From a bacterium (GTDB taxonomy: Bacteria > CAIWAD01), in the NCBI GenBank assembly GCA_030429345.1, contig JAUIFJ010000009.1, positions 86,035 to 150,034 of the forward strand: DNA of 64,000 nucleotides, in the 5' to 3' direction. The notes under the pieces are model-generated. The model made no database searches. It was not told where the DNA came from and saw only the letters and a program-made list of their open reading frames with translations. A program made the position numbers and the translations under genes. Shown here piece after piece: positions 16,507-25,355 of this stretch. How positions within the stretch are numbered: position 1 is the stretch's first letter; each line of letters begins with the position of its first letter.

Positions 16507-19161
16507 CTAGCCCGCCGTGAACCAGTAGCTCAGCTTGAGCGCCACCAGGTTGTCGCCGGCAATCGAGAGGGCGTCGAAGGGGTCCGGCACGCGGTCGGGG
16601 GATTCCGTCGCGCGGAACTTGCCGCGGTCCTGCTGCCAGATGAAGTAGAAGGAGCTGCCCAGCCGCCAGTCCCAGCGGACGACGACGTTCGAGCGCCAGC
16701 TCCCGAACTCGAAGTCGTCACGACGAACCTGCAGGGGGTCTCCGGAAGGCGTCGTCTCGGGCAGGGTCCAGGTTCCCTCTTCCCGTGTGACAACTCCCAT
16801 ATCGGCGTAGCGCCGCACGATGTCGCTGCGCGCCCCGAGTGCCCGCCCCGGGTCCGAATAGCGGATGCTCGCCTGGAAGGGCTCCACGTAGAGTTCGAAG
16901 CGCAGGCGGGGATTCACCGTGTAGCGGACACGCGTGTTGAGCTTGATCTCGCGATAGTCCAGGCGGGCGAAGAGCACGCGCTCGCCGCCTTGTGTGTCAT
17001 AGCGTCCCAGGTACTGCAGGGGCTGCACGTCCCGGGTCCAGCCCGGATTGATGCGGAACTCCCAGTGGGGATTCGGGCGCAGGCGGGTGAAGAACCAGTG
17101 GTCCATGGACAGGCGTCCGTCCGTTCCCCAGTTCATGCTGCCGCCCCAGGAAACGGAATTGGGATCCTGCAGCTGCGCGCTTTCCACCGAGTACCAGGCG
17201 CTGTTGCCGGCGCGCGTGGCCAATGTAATTCCTCCCCTGCTCAAATGGTCGCTGTAGGCGCCGAAGGCGTGATGCACTCCGCCCTCCAGGGTCCAGAAGT
17301 TCCGGAACTGCCCCCAGCCTTCCAGCTCCGTGCCGCGGCTGGTGGGCAGCCCGCCGAAGTTCCAGGCCGCGTAGGCGTCCCACTCCACGTTCCAGCGGCG
17401 GAAAAAGCCCTGTCCGCGATTCTCTTCCCAGGAGATCTCGGCCCAGGCATCCACGTCGTCCGCGCTGCTCAGGCTGCCAAGGTCGTTCAGTTCGAAGCCC
17501 GGGGATTCGGCCTGGGTGCCCAGCCACCAGTTGAGGTGCTCGCCGCCCGGCTTCCCCAGTTCCAGGTTGGCCGCCCACCCGGACAGGGTCGTCCGGCCCG
17601 GATCATAGTGCACGTGATCCACGTCAGGACGCTGGTAGTAGCGCGCGCTCGATCGCTGCAGGCGGGCAATCACCGTGCTGTCCCCCTCGACGCGGCTGCC
17701 GCCCCACCAGCCGGCGAGCTGGTAGTCGCCGTCCTTGAATCGCCAGAGTCCGTCAACGCCGCCGGAAAAGGCGTTCTCCGTATACTCCTCGCGCAGGGGG
17801 ACGGAATCGTCCAGGTCCCGGGCAAGCCCCGTGAGCGACACGCCGAAGAGCGAACCGCTCTTGCCGAGTTCCTGCTGCAGGCGCAGGACCGCGGATCCGG
17901 CGCGCGGTTCGACGAGGGTTTCCCCGTATTGCCTGCCTGCGCCGTCGGCGTTGTAGGTCTCCGCGCTCTCCTCGTCGGTCAGCGCGGCGAGCACGCCGAT
18001 GGAGGTGCCGCCCGGCAGGCGGCCGGTGACCTTGGCCGCGCCCAGGATCGTCGTGTTCCGCGGCACGTCGGCGTGTGTCACGGAGTCCGGCAGGTTGACC
18101 CGCGGCTGAGAGCCGATGCGCCGCGAATAATAGTAGCGCGGTCCGCGCCCCCGCAGCAGGGCGTCTCCCTCCAGGAAGAAGGGGCGCCGTTCGCTGAAGA
18201 AGGTCTCGAAGGCGCTCAGGTTGACTTCGGCGGGATCCGCCTCCACCTGGCCGAAGTCGGGATTGATTGTCGCGTCGAGGGTCAGGTTCGGCCCCAGCCC
18301 CATCTTCAGGTCGCCGCCGATTCGCTGTTCGCCGTTGATCCTGTCTACAAAAGGATCGGCGTCGTCCGGATGCGCCGGCATGAAGGCCTCGCCGGCCATA
18401 TAGGGCAGGAACTCGAAGCGCTTCGAGGGGCGGATGCCGCGTATACCGCGCAGCTCGCCGAAGTGGGAGGACCAGCCGGTCATCGATCGCGGGATCATCA
18501 CCCAGTAGTCCTCCGCGTCGCGCTCGGGAGTCCAGCGGTCGATCTGCAGGCCCCAGACCTGCTCGTCTACATCATTGAAGCGCAGCTGGCTGAAGGGAAT
18601 CCGCGCCTCCACCACCCAGTGGTCCTCGTGGATGCGCGTGCGTGTCTCCCAGTTCGGATTCCAGCTCATCACCTGGTTGTACTCCTCGTCCTCCGGTGTA
18701 TACCAGTCCACCTGCACGCCGGAGGTCATGGTGCCGAAGGTGTAGCCCGTGCGACGATCGTGGAAGCTGTCGAAAGTGATGAAGAGCCCCTGGTTCTGGC
18801 CCATATCGTCCCGCGGACTCAGGCGGGCGTCGATCCGCCCGGTCAGCGGCGTCCAGAGGCGGGCGCCGATATACAGCGCATTCTCGTCGAAAAAGAAGGC
18901 GACTTCAGTCGCTTCGGCACCGTCCACCCCCTCCTCGGGATCCTTCTGCGTCATTTCGCGGATCCAGGCCGCTCGCCGCCAGGCCCCCTCGTCGAGTCGG
19001 GCGTCCACCTGCATGCGCTCGCCCTCCTCCAGCTGGATCGCCTGTGCCACCGGGCGCTCGGTACCGGCAACATGGGCCTGGGCAAGCGCAGTAAAACATA
19101 GATTTAGACCAGTCAACCACAAGAAAAAGCCGGGAGTCGTGTGCAGGCGGGGATCAATCAT
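16507..19161 (-). CDS. DUF5916 protein with CBM9-like N-terminal domain
   Basis: This 884-residue protein has a signal sequence (FFLWLTGLNLCFTALAQAHVA). Residues about 45-230 form a carbohydrate-binding-family-9-like domain (DARLDEGAWRRAAWIREM, FFFDENALYIGARLW, VVEARIPFSQLRF). The remainder matches DUF5916, with FFSERRPFFLEGDALLRGRGPRYYYSRRIG, and continues as about 500 residues of beta-strand-rich sequence ending WYWFTAG-like (KLSYWFTAG), as expected of an outer-membrane barrel. The family is common in Bacteroidota, Gemmatimonadota and other FCB-type bacteria, and its substrate is unknown. The start has AGGAATCC upstream. The following 287 bases up to the beta-helix gene carry no supportable feature. 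Confidence 0.88.
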   Translation of the reverse strand: MIDPRLHTTPGFFLWLTGLNLCFTALAQAHVAGTERPVAQAIQLEEGERMQVDARLDEGAWRRAAWIREMTQKDPEEGVDGAEATEVAFFFDENALYIGARLWTPLTGRIDARLSPRDDMGQNQGLFITFDSFHDRRTGYTFGTMTSGVQVDWYTPEDEEYNQVMSWNPNWETRTRIHEDHWVVEARIPFSQLRFNDVDEQVWGLQIDRWTPERDAEDYWVMIPRSMTGWSSHFGELRGIRGIRPSKRFEFLPYMAGEAFMPAHPDDADPFVDRINGEQRIGGDLKMGLGPNLTLDATINPDFGQVEADPAEVNLSAFETFFSERRPFFLEGDALLRGRGPRYYYSRRIGSQPRVNLPDSVTHADVPRNTTILGAAKVTGRLPGGTSIGVLAALTDEESAETYNADGAGRQYGETLVEPRAGSAVLRLQQELGKSGSLFGVSLTGLARDLDDSVPLREEYTENAFSGGVDGLWRFKDGDYQLAGWWGGSRVEGDSTVIARLQRSSARYYQRPDVDHVHYDPGRTTLSGWAANLELGKPGGEHLNWWLGTQAESPGFELNDLGSLSSADDVDAWAEISWEENRGQGFFRRWNVEWDAYAAWNFGGLPTSRGTELEGWGQFRNFWTLEGGVHHAFGAYSDHLSRGGITLATRAGNSAWYSVESAQLQDPNSVSWGGSMNWGTDGRLSMDHWFFTRLRPNPHWEFRINPGWTRDVQPLQYLGRYDTQGGERVLFARLDYREIKLNTRVRYTVNPRLRFELYVEPFQASIRYSDPGRALGARSDIVRRYADMGVVTREEGTWTLPETTPSGDPLQVRRDDFEFGSWRSNVVVRWDWRLGSSFYFIWQQDRGKFRATESPDRVPDPFDALSIAGDNLVALKLSYWFTAG

Positions 19162-19448
19162 GAGGGATTCCTGTCTGGGGGCATGGACGCGAATCTGGTT
19201 GTGGATCTGATGTGTGAAGGGGATTGGACAGGGAGAAAGCGGATTGGTTACAAGCGAAGGCCTGGGCGACCGGCGACAGAAACCCCTTGCCTGCAGCAGC
19301 GACCCTTACATCGATGTCCCGTCCGGCGACGCGCTCGATAGGAATCGCCTCGAGTTCGGCGTGCCTCTGCCGGGAAACTCAGGCCCGATGCGCTCTCCCG
19401 GGTTCCTGCGCCGTATACGCCGCATGGTTCCAATGCCTCGAAGGCCGG

Positions 19449-20666
19449 CTAGTATTCGACAACGGCTTCGAGCTGGTACCAGGCGCTGCCGAGGATCAGG
19501 GGGAAGCGGGCGCTTGTCTGCGCGGTTTCCGAGACCAGCTCGAATGCTCCACCGGGCATGGGCGAACCATAGACACGGTAGCCCGTGGCATGGGGAACCG
19601 GGTTCCACGAAAGCTCGACCGCGGAACCGTGATACTCGATGTCGAGGTGCGGAAACTCCATCGACCCCATGTCGGGAGCCGGCCCGCCGTAGCCGCGGGG
19701 ATCCAGGTCGAGCAGCGTGTCGCCCTCCAGGGCAAGGAAGGCGGTCCCCGCATCGATGCAGCGCGAGGTGGATCGAAGTGTATACAAATCGTCACCGGGA
19801 TCGCTGAAGGCCGGAGGATAGCTGATGTTCCCTTCGCCCCAGAAGATCTCGCCGTTCCCGTTGGTCACGATCCCGTTGTGGATGTTGCTGTAGTACACGG
19901 ATACCGAGCAGGAATCCTGCTGCGCGCTGAACTCGATGGCCGGGTTCGATACGCGCTCGTCGAAGATGCAGTTGACCAGGACGGGATGGCAGTCGTTGTC
20001 AAGGTACATGCCGACTTCGTCCAGGCCGTTGTCCACGTTCGTCACGTTGATCAGCAGCGGGCTGGAACCATCCTCGCAGTAGATCCCGCCCCCGTTGCCG
20101 GTGAGCCAGTTGCCGTAGATCGTGACCTGCCGCAGGATCGGGCTGGAACCGCCCCCGCAGTAGATGCCCGAGCCGCGTCCGGTCGTGTGGTTGTTGCGGA
20201 CGATCACGTTCTCGATGACGGGCGCGGCTCCCAGGTGGCAACAGATGCCGCTGCCCTGGCCGGTGGCCTGGTTCTCCTGCACGATCAGGTTCTGCAGTCG
20301 CGGGCTGGCGTTGTATACGGCGATTCCTCCCGCCAGGTTCGTATGCTGGCCGTTCTGCAGGGTGAAGTTCTTCACGAGAGTCGAGGTGTCGATCAGGCTT
20401 TCCTCATGATAGCCGAACTGGATCACCGACCACCACTCGTAGCCGTCGATGATGCAGGTGCGCATGTCCTCCCCGATGAGCCGGATGCCGTTGACCTCCG
20501 GCCAGACCAGGATCTCGTAATACATCCCGGCCGCGACAAGGACCGTATCGCCGGGTTCGGACTGGTTGAGCGCTGCCTGTATCGTGCTCACATCCTCGGG
20601 CACGCGCCGCGTGGTGGCTGGCAGCGTCTGGCAGGTCAGCAGCAGGAGAAAAAGATAGACATGCAT
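19449..20666 (-). CDS. Secreted right-handed beta-helix protein
   Basis: The protein has 405 residues from the ATG at 20666. Signal peptide MHVYLFLLLLTCQTLPA. Residues 25-70 contain VPEDVSTIQAALNQSEPGDTVLVAAGMYYE, the standard entrance to pectate-lyase-like right-handed beta-helices. Four repeats follow with SGI-type turns (GGIAVYNASPRLQNLIVQ, GSGICCHLGAAPVIENVIV, GSGIYCGGGSSPILRQVTI, GGGIYCEDGSSPLLINVT). After the helix, DLDPRGYGGPAPDMGSMEF is a common C-terminal signature of these proteins. The last 75 residues (VELSWNPVPHATGYRVYGS) are a fibronectin-III-like module. It is likely an extracellular or surface glycan-binding protein; a catalytic role is not evident. Confidence 0.82.
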   Translation of the reverse strand: MHVYLFLLLLTCQTLPATTRRVPEDVSTIQAALNQSEPGDTVLVAAGMYYEILVWPEVNGIRLIGEDMRTCIIDGYEWWSVIQFGYHEESLIDTSTLVKNFTLQNGQHTNLAGGIAVYNASPRLQNLIVQENQATGQGSGICCHLGAAPVIENVIVRNNHTTGRGSGIYCGGGSSPILRQVTIYGNWLTGNGGGIYCEDGSSPLLINVTNVDNGLDEVGMYLDNDCHPVLVNCIFDERVSNPAIEFSAQQDSCSVSVYYSNIHNGIVTNGNGEIFWGEGNISYPPAFSDPGDDLYTLRSTSRCIDAGTAFLALEGDTLLDLDPRGYGGPAPDMGSMEFPHLDIEYHGSAVELSWNPVPHATGYRVYGSPMPGGAFELVSETAQTSARFPLILGSAWYQLEAVVEY

Positions 20667-20881
20667 GTGCCCACCCCGGGTAGAACAAAGGAACAACGGC
20701 ATACGGGCAGCACTCGCTGCCCGATGGCGACAGCCTGAGGATAGGGAACCAGGGTGGCGAAGGGTTGATGCAGGTCAACCCCTGGAGGAACCGGAGCCGG
20801 CGTGATGCAGGATGCCCTGAAGACTTCGCGGGCACGCGCGGAATGGAAGAATGGCAGGACATTGGAAGGAGAGCTCCTCCC

Positions 20882-21727
20882 CTACCTTGCCGCCCGCCTC
20901 AGCTCCACAGCCCGCGGGACCCCCTTCTTGTCCGGATGCCGAAGGGCATGGCGGATCAGCGCCTTGCGCTCTGTAGTCGCGCCTTCCAGCCACTCCTCGC
21001 AGGTATCCAGCAGCAGTTCAGGATTGTCCTTGCCGATGTCGCCCAGGTGGTTGGCGACGCTGCGTCTCACATAGGGCGAGGGGTCGTCGCGCAGCTGTTC
21101 CAGAATCGGCAGGCAGGGACGGGGATCGGCGATGAAGACGCGCAGGCGCTTCCCCCAGGGCAGCCGGGGGCGCGGTCCTTCCGTACACAGGCGTCTCACA
21201 TGGGGATCCGGATCCTTCGTCCAGTCTTTGAGCACGGCCAGGGTGCGCTCCGTCTGCTCCTCGAGAAAGGGGCGGATCGAGAACTCGGAGGTGAAACGAC
21301 GGGTCAGTTCGTAGAGTGCCCGCATGGCCGGGTCGAAGGGGTCCCGTCCGGCATTGTCCTTCGCCTGTCGTCCGTGTGACGCCACCAGTGCGCCGTGCGG
21401 CAGGTAGAAGAAACCGGCCAGGCCATTGTCCTCCGTCTGCTCCAGGGGCGGAGTAAGGGATGCCAGCAGCAGCTCGGCGGCTTCCTCGAAGGGACGGTCC
21501 AGCACCTGCCAGAGCGCCTCGCCGATGTGCTCGCCGCGAGCCATGATCCCCAGGGGCTCCAGGCCGTCCTGTGCCACGCGGGAAAAGCGGTCGACGGGAA
21601 AAGAGGGGTCGGCCAACCTCAGGTTCGCGGCCATGGCATCGATGGCGGCCTGGCCCAGCAGGGTGTACAGCGGCACGCCCTTCTCGATGGCTCTCGGCGC
21701 GGGGGGCAGCTCGGGTTTCGGGGACAA
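20882..21727 (-). CDS. HEAT-repeat DNA alkylation repair protein (AlkC/AlkD-like)
   Basis: This 281-residue protein consists of helical HEAT-like repeats. The diagnostic segment is DPHVRRLCTEGPRPRLPWGKRLRVF followed by LRDDPSPYVRRSVANHLGDIGKDNPELLLDTCEEWL, typical of AlkC-type 3-methylpurine DNA glycosylases. Such enzymes excise alkylated bases without base flipping. The start codon appears to be TTG at 21727. It sits 33 bp downstream of nothing coding and is read toward the beta-helix gene, 215 bp away, with no obvious terminator between them. The CNNM-type gene upstream ends 34 bp before this start, so they may share a transcript. Confidence 0.8.
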   Translation of the reverse strand: MSPKPELPPAPRAIEKGVPLYTLLGQAAIDAMAANLRLADPSFPVDRFSRVAQDGLEPLGIMARGEHIGEALWQVLDRPFEEAAELLLASLTPPLEQTEDNGLAGFFYLPHGALVASHGRQAKDNAGRDPFDPAMRALYELTRRFTSEFSIRPFLEEQTERTLAVLKDWTKDPDPHVRRLCTEGPRPRLPWGKRLRVFIADPRPCLPILEQLRDDPSPYVRRSVANHLGDIGKDNPELLLDTCEEWLEGATTERKALIRHALRHPDKKGVPRAVELRRAAR

Positions 21728-21760
21728 GGGGACTCCGGATCTCTGGTGAAGAACCGGAAG

Positions 21761-22882
21761 CTACGGCCGGGGCGGGACATTCGCCGGATCTTCCGGAGTC
21801 CCGGAAGTGCGCGATGGTTCCGCGATCCGCATGCCCTTTGCCCTCTTGCGCCACTTCCGGCGGGCCAGGGCGCGCATGTCCTGGACGTTGTCGGTCTCGT
21901 CTACAATCTCCAGGCCCATCAGGGTCTCGATGATGTCCTCCAGCGTCACCAGGCCGTCCGTGCCGCCATGCTCGCTGACGACCAGGGCCAGGTGCTGCCG
22001 CTCTTCCAGGAAGCGCTCGAGCAGCGCCATCAGGGACAGGCTCTGCGGCACGACAAGGATCTCCCTGCGCAGGGCGGACAGGGGCCTGGCGCCGTCTCCC
22101 CCGGCAGATTGGGCCAGCACCTCGTGCTTGAGCACGACGCCGGTGATCTGGTCCACGTTCTCCCGGTAGATCGGCAGGCGGGAGAAGGGTGTTTGTGTTA
22201 CGGTAGGCAAGGCGTCGTCGACGGACTCGTCCTCCGGGAGGGCCGTCATCACCGTGCGGGGAGTCATGATATCTGTCACACGCAGGGAGCCGAAGCGGAA
22301 GAGATTGTGGACGATCCGGTACTCGCGCAGGTCGACCGTGCCGGATTGCAGGCCGGCGGAGGCCATCGCCACAAGCTCCTCCCGGGAGAAGACATGGCTC
22401 GCCTTCCCCCTGGACAGCAGGCGTGTGACACGCTCCGACAGCCAGACCACGGGGTAGAGCACGATGACCAGCAGATTGACGAAATGCGCTGTCGGTCCGG
22501 CCAGCCGGGCCCAGTAGACGGCGCCGATGGTCTTGGGCACGATCTCGGAGAGGAAGAGGATCAAAAGGGTCATCACGGCCGAGAAGAGACCGAACCAGGC
22601 GCTGCCGAAGACGACCATTGCCTGTGCGCCGGCACCGATGGCGCCGACCGTGTGCGCGATCGTGTTCAGCGTCAGGATCGCCGCCAGTGAACGGTCGATG
22701 TTGTCCTGCTTGAGCCGCTTCAGCAGGGCGGCCCGTTTCGGCCGATGCTCCTTCTGGCTTTCGATCCAGGAGGGCGTCAGGCTGAGCAGAACCGCTTCCG
22801 CGATCGAGCAGAGAAAGGAGAAGCCGAGCGCCAGAAGGATGTACGCCAGCAGGAGCAGGAACTCCGGGCCGGATGGGTTCAC
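21761..22882 (-). CDS. CNNM/CorC-type transporter-like membrane protein with CBS pair
   Basis: This 373-residue protein starts with GTG at 22882, preceded by AAGGAG. The N-terminal 180 residues are a CNNM transmembrane domain (LLLLAYILLALGFSFLCSIAEAVLLSLTP, LTLNTIAHTVGAIGAGAQA, FLSEIVPKTIGAVYW). Residues about 200-325 are two CBS domains: VTDIMTPRTVMTALPEDESVDDAL, then LALVVSEHGGTDGLVTLEDIIETLMG, which includes the typical VVSEHGGTxG...EDIIE signature of the hemolysin C family. There is no C-terminal CorC_HlyC domain; the tail is short and basic. CNNM proteins export or regulate magnesium. Confidence 0.9.
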   Translation of the reverse strand: MNPSGPEFLLLLAYILLALGFSFLCSIAEAVLLSLTPSWIESQKEHRPKRAALLKRLKQDNIDRSLAAILTLNTIAHTVGAIGAGAQAMVVFGSAWFGLFSAVMTLLILFLSEIVPKTIGAVYWARLAGPTAHFVNLLVIVLYPVVWLSERVTRLLSRGKASHVFSREELVAMASAGLQSGTVDLREYRIVHNLFRFGSLRVTDIMTPRTVMTALPEDESVDDALPTVTQTPFSRLPIYRENVDQITGVVLKHEVLAQSAGGDGARPLSALRREILVVPQSLSLMALLERFLEERQHLALVVSEHGGTDGLVTLEDIIETLMGLEIVDETDNVQDMRALARRKWRKRAKGMRIAEPSRTSGTPEDPANVPPRP

Positions 22883-23034
22883 GATTGGAACTCCTTGTTC
22901 TGAAGTTGCTTGCCTCCGGAAGATCCCTGCAGGAAGGGATGCGGCTTCCTTCGATCCCCACGACCGGAAGCGAGGAAAGACAGGATACCCGCCAGAGCTG
23001 CAGGAGGTTTCCCCCCTATGTAGTTATGGCAGGA

Positions 23035-23400
23035 TCATTCCGCCAGCAGGGCCAGCATGACCAGACGTCCATCCGGATCCCGGAAGGTCACGCAGTGTGT
23101 GGGATTGCCCTCCGCATCCGTCGGGCCGCTGTTCCGGATGTCGCTGGCGCCGGATTTCCGGATGTGCTCCAGCGCGGCGGGGAAATCGTCCGTGGCCAGG
23201 GTCAGCCAGGGCTTGTCCCACATCTCGTCCCCGTTGTGCGGCACGACGGCGATCGTCGCCCCCTCGCTCTTGTCCTGGAAGGTGCAGTAGAAGTCGTGAT
23301 CCTCGAGAGTCGCGCTATCTCCCAAAACCGTGCTGAAGAAGTCCTTCAACCGGGCCGTCTCGGGAGTCGCAAAAGTGAACTGGGCAATGACGATTCTCAT
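23035..23400 (-). CDS. VOC-family (glyoxalase-like) protein
   Basis: The protein has 121 residues from the ATG at 23400, with AGGGAG upstream. Sequence features FATPETARLKDFFSTVLGDS, then TLATDDFPAALEHIRKSGASDI and CVTFRDPDGRLVMLALL are the paired beta-alpha-beta-beta-beta modules of the vicinal oxygen chelate fold. The FRDPDGxxxxL ending is typical of glyoxalase/bleomycin-resistance proteins. Substrate unknown. It is one of three VOC genes in the 23-38 kb array. Confidence 0.85.
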   Translation of the reverse strand: MRIVIAQFTFATPETARLKDFFSTVLGDSATLEDHDFYCTFQDKSEGATIAVVPHNGDEMWDKPWLTLATDDFPAALEHIRKSGASDIRNSGPTDAEGNPTHCVTFRDPDGRLVMLALLAE

Positions 23401-23457
23401 GGTGTGACTCCCTGGTTGGTGAATGGACATTCGGTCTTTCGGTCGTGCCCTGGCGAA

Positions 23458-24087
23458 TCACTCGGATGAAGGAAGCAACTCCAGTGCTCTCTTGTAGTCT
23501 TCAAGCAGGTTCGCCTCGCGCCACCAGAGGGAGTTCACTCCTTCGTAGAAGCCCTTCACATAGGTCAGCGGATTCGGCTCGGAAAAGTCGACCAATGACA
23601 GGGTCCCGGAAAAGTGGCTCACAACTTCCCGGTAGTCCTCCTGCTGGGAGTAGCATTGGCCCAGGGAAAGGACCAGGCTGTAGTCCATGTCCCGCAGTAT
23701 GCCTGTGCTTTCGGCGGTTTTCCAGGCCGCCCCCTGCAGGCGGGCAGGCTGCCACATGCCACCCTCCCGTGTGTACAATTGCTGCAACAGCGATTCCAGG
23801 CTGTCGACGTCGGTTTGCGGTCCGCCGGGAAGCAGTGCCTTGCGCATGATGTCCAGGGTCTTGCCCTGGTAGGCGTGTGACTCCTGCAGGACCGCCCGGT
23901 TGGCATCGATCTCGTGGCGGATGCCCTGCAGAGAGCGCGCGACAAGGTCCGCCGTGCGTCGCGCCTCGCGCCATTCGTTGACCAGCAGAGCCAGCAGCAC
24001 GGCCAGCACGATCGAGAAGATCTCCAGCGCCACGGCGGTTGCCGGAAAGGACTCGCGGAAACGGCGGAAGCGGCTGGTTCTCGACAT
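23458..24087 (-). CDS. Single-pass membrane protein of unknown function
   Basis: The protein has 209 residues from the ATG at 24087, preceded by GGAGGA. A basic N-terminus (MSRTSRFRRFRE) precedes one membrane span (ATAVALEIFSIVLAVLLALLVNEW), then an extracytoplasmic helical region with REARRTADLVARSLQGIRHEIDANRAVLQES. This layout is common in annotated hypothetical proteins with the 'E-x-x-S-I-V-L-G-V-L-L-A-L-x-V-x-E-W' start, in which the span is followed by a domain reporting on an unknown signal. No enzyme motif is visible. It starts 91 bp downstream of the DinB gene end. Confidence 0.6.
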   Translation of the reverse strand: MSRTSRFRRFRESFPATAVALEIFSIVLAVLLALLVNEWREARRTADLVARSLQGIRHEIDANRAVLQESHAYQGKTLDIMRKALLPGGPQTDVDSLESLLQQLYTREGGMWQPARLQGAAWKTAESTGILRDMDYSLVLSLGQCYSQQEDYREVVSHFSGTLSLVDFSEPNPLTYVKGFYEGVNSLWWREANLLEDYKRALELLPSSE

Positions 24088-24178
24088 GGCTCCTCCGGCC
24101 TTCGCTAGTGTCGTGATCCCGGGAGGACCGGATAATGCAGCTGGCTGCCCACTCCCGGGCCTGTGGCCCTTTGTCGCT

Positions 24179-24706
24179 TCAGCAATCGTGACTCCAATCG
24201 CTACGCTCGGCCAGCCCCAGCGCCAGCGCTCCGACCCAGGGCTGAAGGTCGGGGGCTTCGCCCAGGAGCTCCTGGAGCGCACCGCGCACCTGCTCGCGGT
24301 GCGCCGTTCCGTGATGCAAAGCCTGAAGCAGGACCACGCTGGCCCGGCACCGATAGGCGCCCTGGTCGAGTTGCAGGCCGGACTCGAGATCGATGCCGAG
24401 CGCCAGTCGTTCTTCCCAGCGACTCAAAGTCCGAACAACCCGCTCATCCAGTTCGCTCAGGGAGGGGAGCGGGTCGGGGTCTGCATCCGGATCCGCCCAC
24501 TCGGGGCGCTCTCCCCCAAGCAGGGCCAGGTAGTGTGCATCACAGGCAATCGTGTGGGCCAGGGTGGCATGAAGGCTCCCGTATCCGCGAACCGGATGCT
24601 GGAGCCGCTCTCCCGGAAGATCCTGGCAGGCCCGGATCAGTTCTCGGGTCGCCCAGGCCTGGTGCCGGAAGGCTTGCAACAGGAACTTGTCAAGTGGAAG
24701 GGGCAC
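24179..24706 (-). CDS. DinB-family protein
   Basis: The protein has 175 residues from a GTG at 24706, with GAGGAAG six bases upstream. The DinB/YfiT four-helix bundle is visible: FRHQAWATRELIRACQDLPGE, LHATLAHTIACDAHYLALLGG with the first metal histidine, and VVLLQALHHGTAHREQVRGAL with the other two. Bacterial members include thiol-transferases (bacillithiol or mycothiol dependent) and damage-inducible proteins. The start lies 2 bp after the stop of the GyrI-like gene, so they are cotranscribed. Confidence 0.85.
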   Translation of the reverse strand: MPLPLDKFLLQAFRHQAWATRELIRACQDLPGERLQHPVRGYGSLHATLAHTIACDAHYLALLGGERPEWADPDADPDPLPSLSELDERVVRTLSRWEERLALGIDLESGLQLDQGAYRCRASVVLLQALHHGTAHREQVRGALQELLGEAPDLQPWVGALALGLAERSDWSHDC

Positions 24707-24708
24707 AG

Positions 24709-25185
24709 CTACTTCCTCACTGGTACATAGATGTCCAGCTCCGCCTCGTCCCCCTTGTGAAATCGCTCGTCGTACCACTCGATGACGGGGCCATCCGCCT
24801 GCCGGTAGCCGGACTTCGGCAACCATTCCTGGTGAATGCGGCGGAAGGCTTCCGGAATGCTCTGCGGCATGGGGCCGCGCGCCGTGAAGACCGCGAAGGT
24901 GGCCGCCGGAACCGTGCGACACACCATGTCCGCAGGCAGCGCTGTCGGCGGATCCGCCTCGGCGGCGATCAAGTAGCTGAAAGCGCCGCTCGCGTCCCCA
25001 TCCAGGCAGATCCCCAGTAGCACATCTTGTCTCGTGCGCCCGGGAATGCGATCAATCCCGCCATCCTGGATCACACGATCCCAGAAAGCGGGTATCTCGC
25101 TCTGGCTGCGGTTCTTCTCTGTTGTCGTACGAAGTTCGAATCCTATGACCTGGAAAGAGTCCAGGTCGACCAGACGGGGTTCCAT
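24709..25185 (-). CDS. GyrI-like small-molecule-binding protein
   Basis: This 158-residue protein matches the AraC-effector/GyrI-like fold as a stand-alone domain: FQVIGFELRTTTEKNRSQSEIPAFWDRV, GICLDGDASGAFSYLIAAEAD, VPAATFAVFTARGPMPQSIPEAFRRIHQEWLPKSGYR and DGPVIEWYDERF, ending in DIYVPVRK. These domains bind hydrophobic or cationic drugs, and some inhibit gyrase or hydrolyse electrophiles (SRPBCC-unrelated SHS2 fold). No DNA-binding region is attached. It is followed directly by the DinB gene. Confidence 0.85.
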   Translation of the reverse strand: MEPRLVDLDSFQVIGFELRTTTEKNRSQSEIPAFWDRVIQDGGIDRIPGRTRQDVLLGICLDGDASGAFSYLIAAEADPPTALPADMVCRTVPAATFAVFTARGPMPQSIPEAFRRIHQEWLPKSGYRQADGPVIEWYDERFHKGDEAELDIYVPVRK

Positions 25186-25355
25186 GTTTCTCAGTCCTGA
25201 AATTCACTGTGGGTGGCTGGGAACACGATCGCTGCCATGGCTTCCTGGCACTTGATCCAGGAAACAGGCGACAACTTGTGAATCCTGCAGTTCCGGCACA
25301 AGGCGAATCGGAATCCTGCTCGACTCGTAGTTCATGACGATCTTCTTGGCTCACA

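Noticed and set aside
14347-19101. Plus-strand open frame of 1584 codons opposite the DUF5916 and NAT genes
   Set aside because: It is antisense to several clear genes, has no family similarity and arises from GC-rich third positions.
22873-23469. Plus-strand frames opposite the VOC gene at 23035
   Set aside because: They lack ribosome binding sites and domain similarity, while the minus-strand VOC frame has both.
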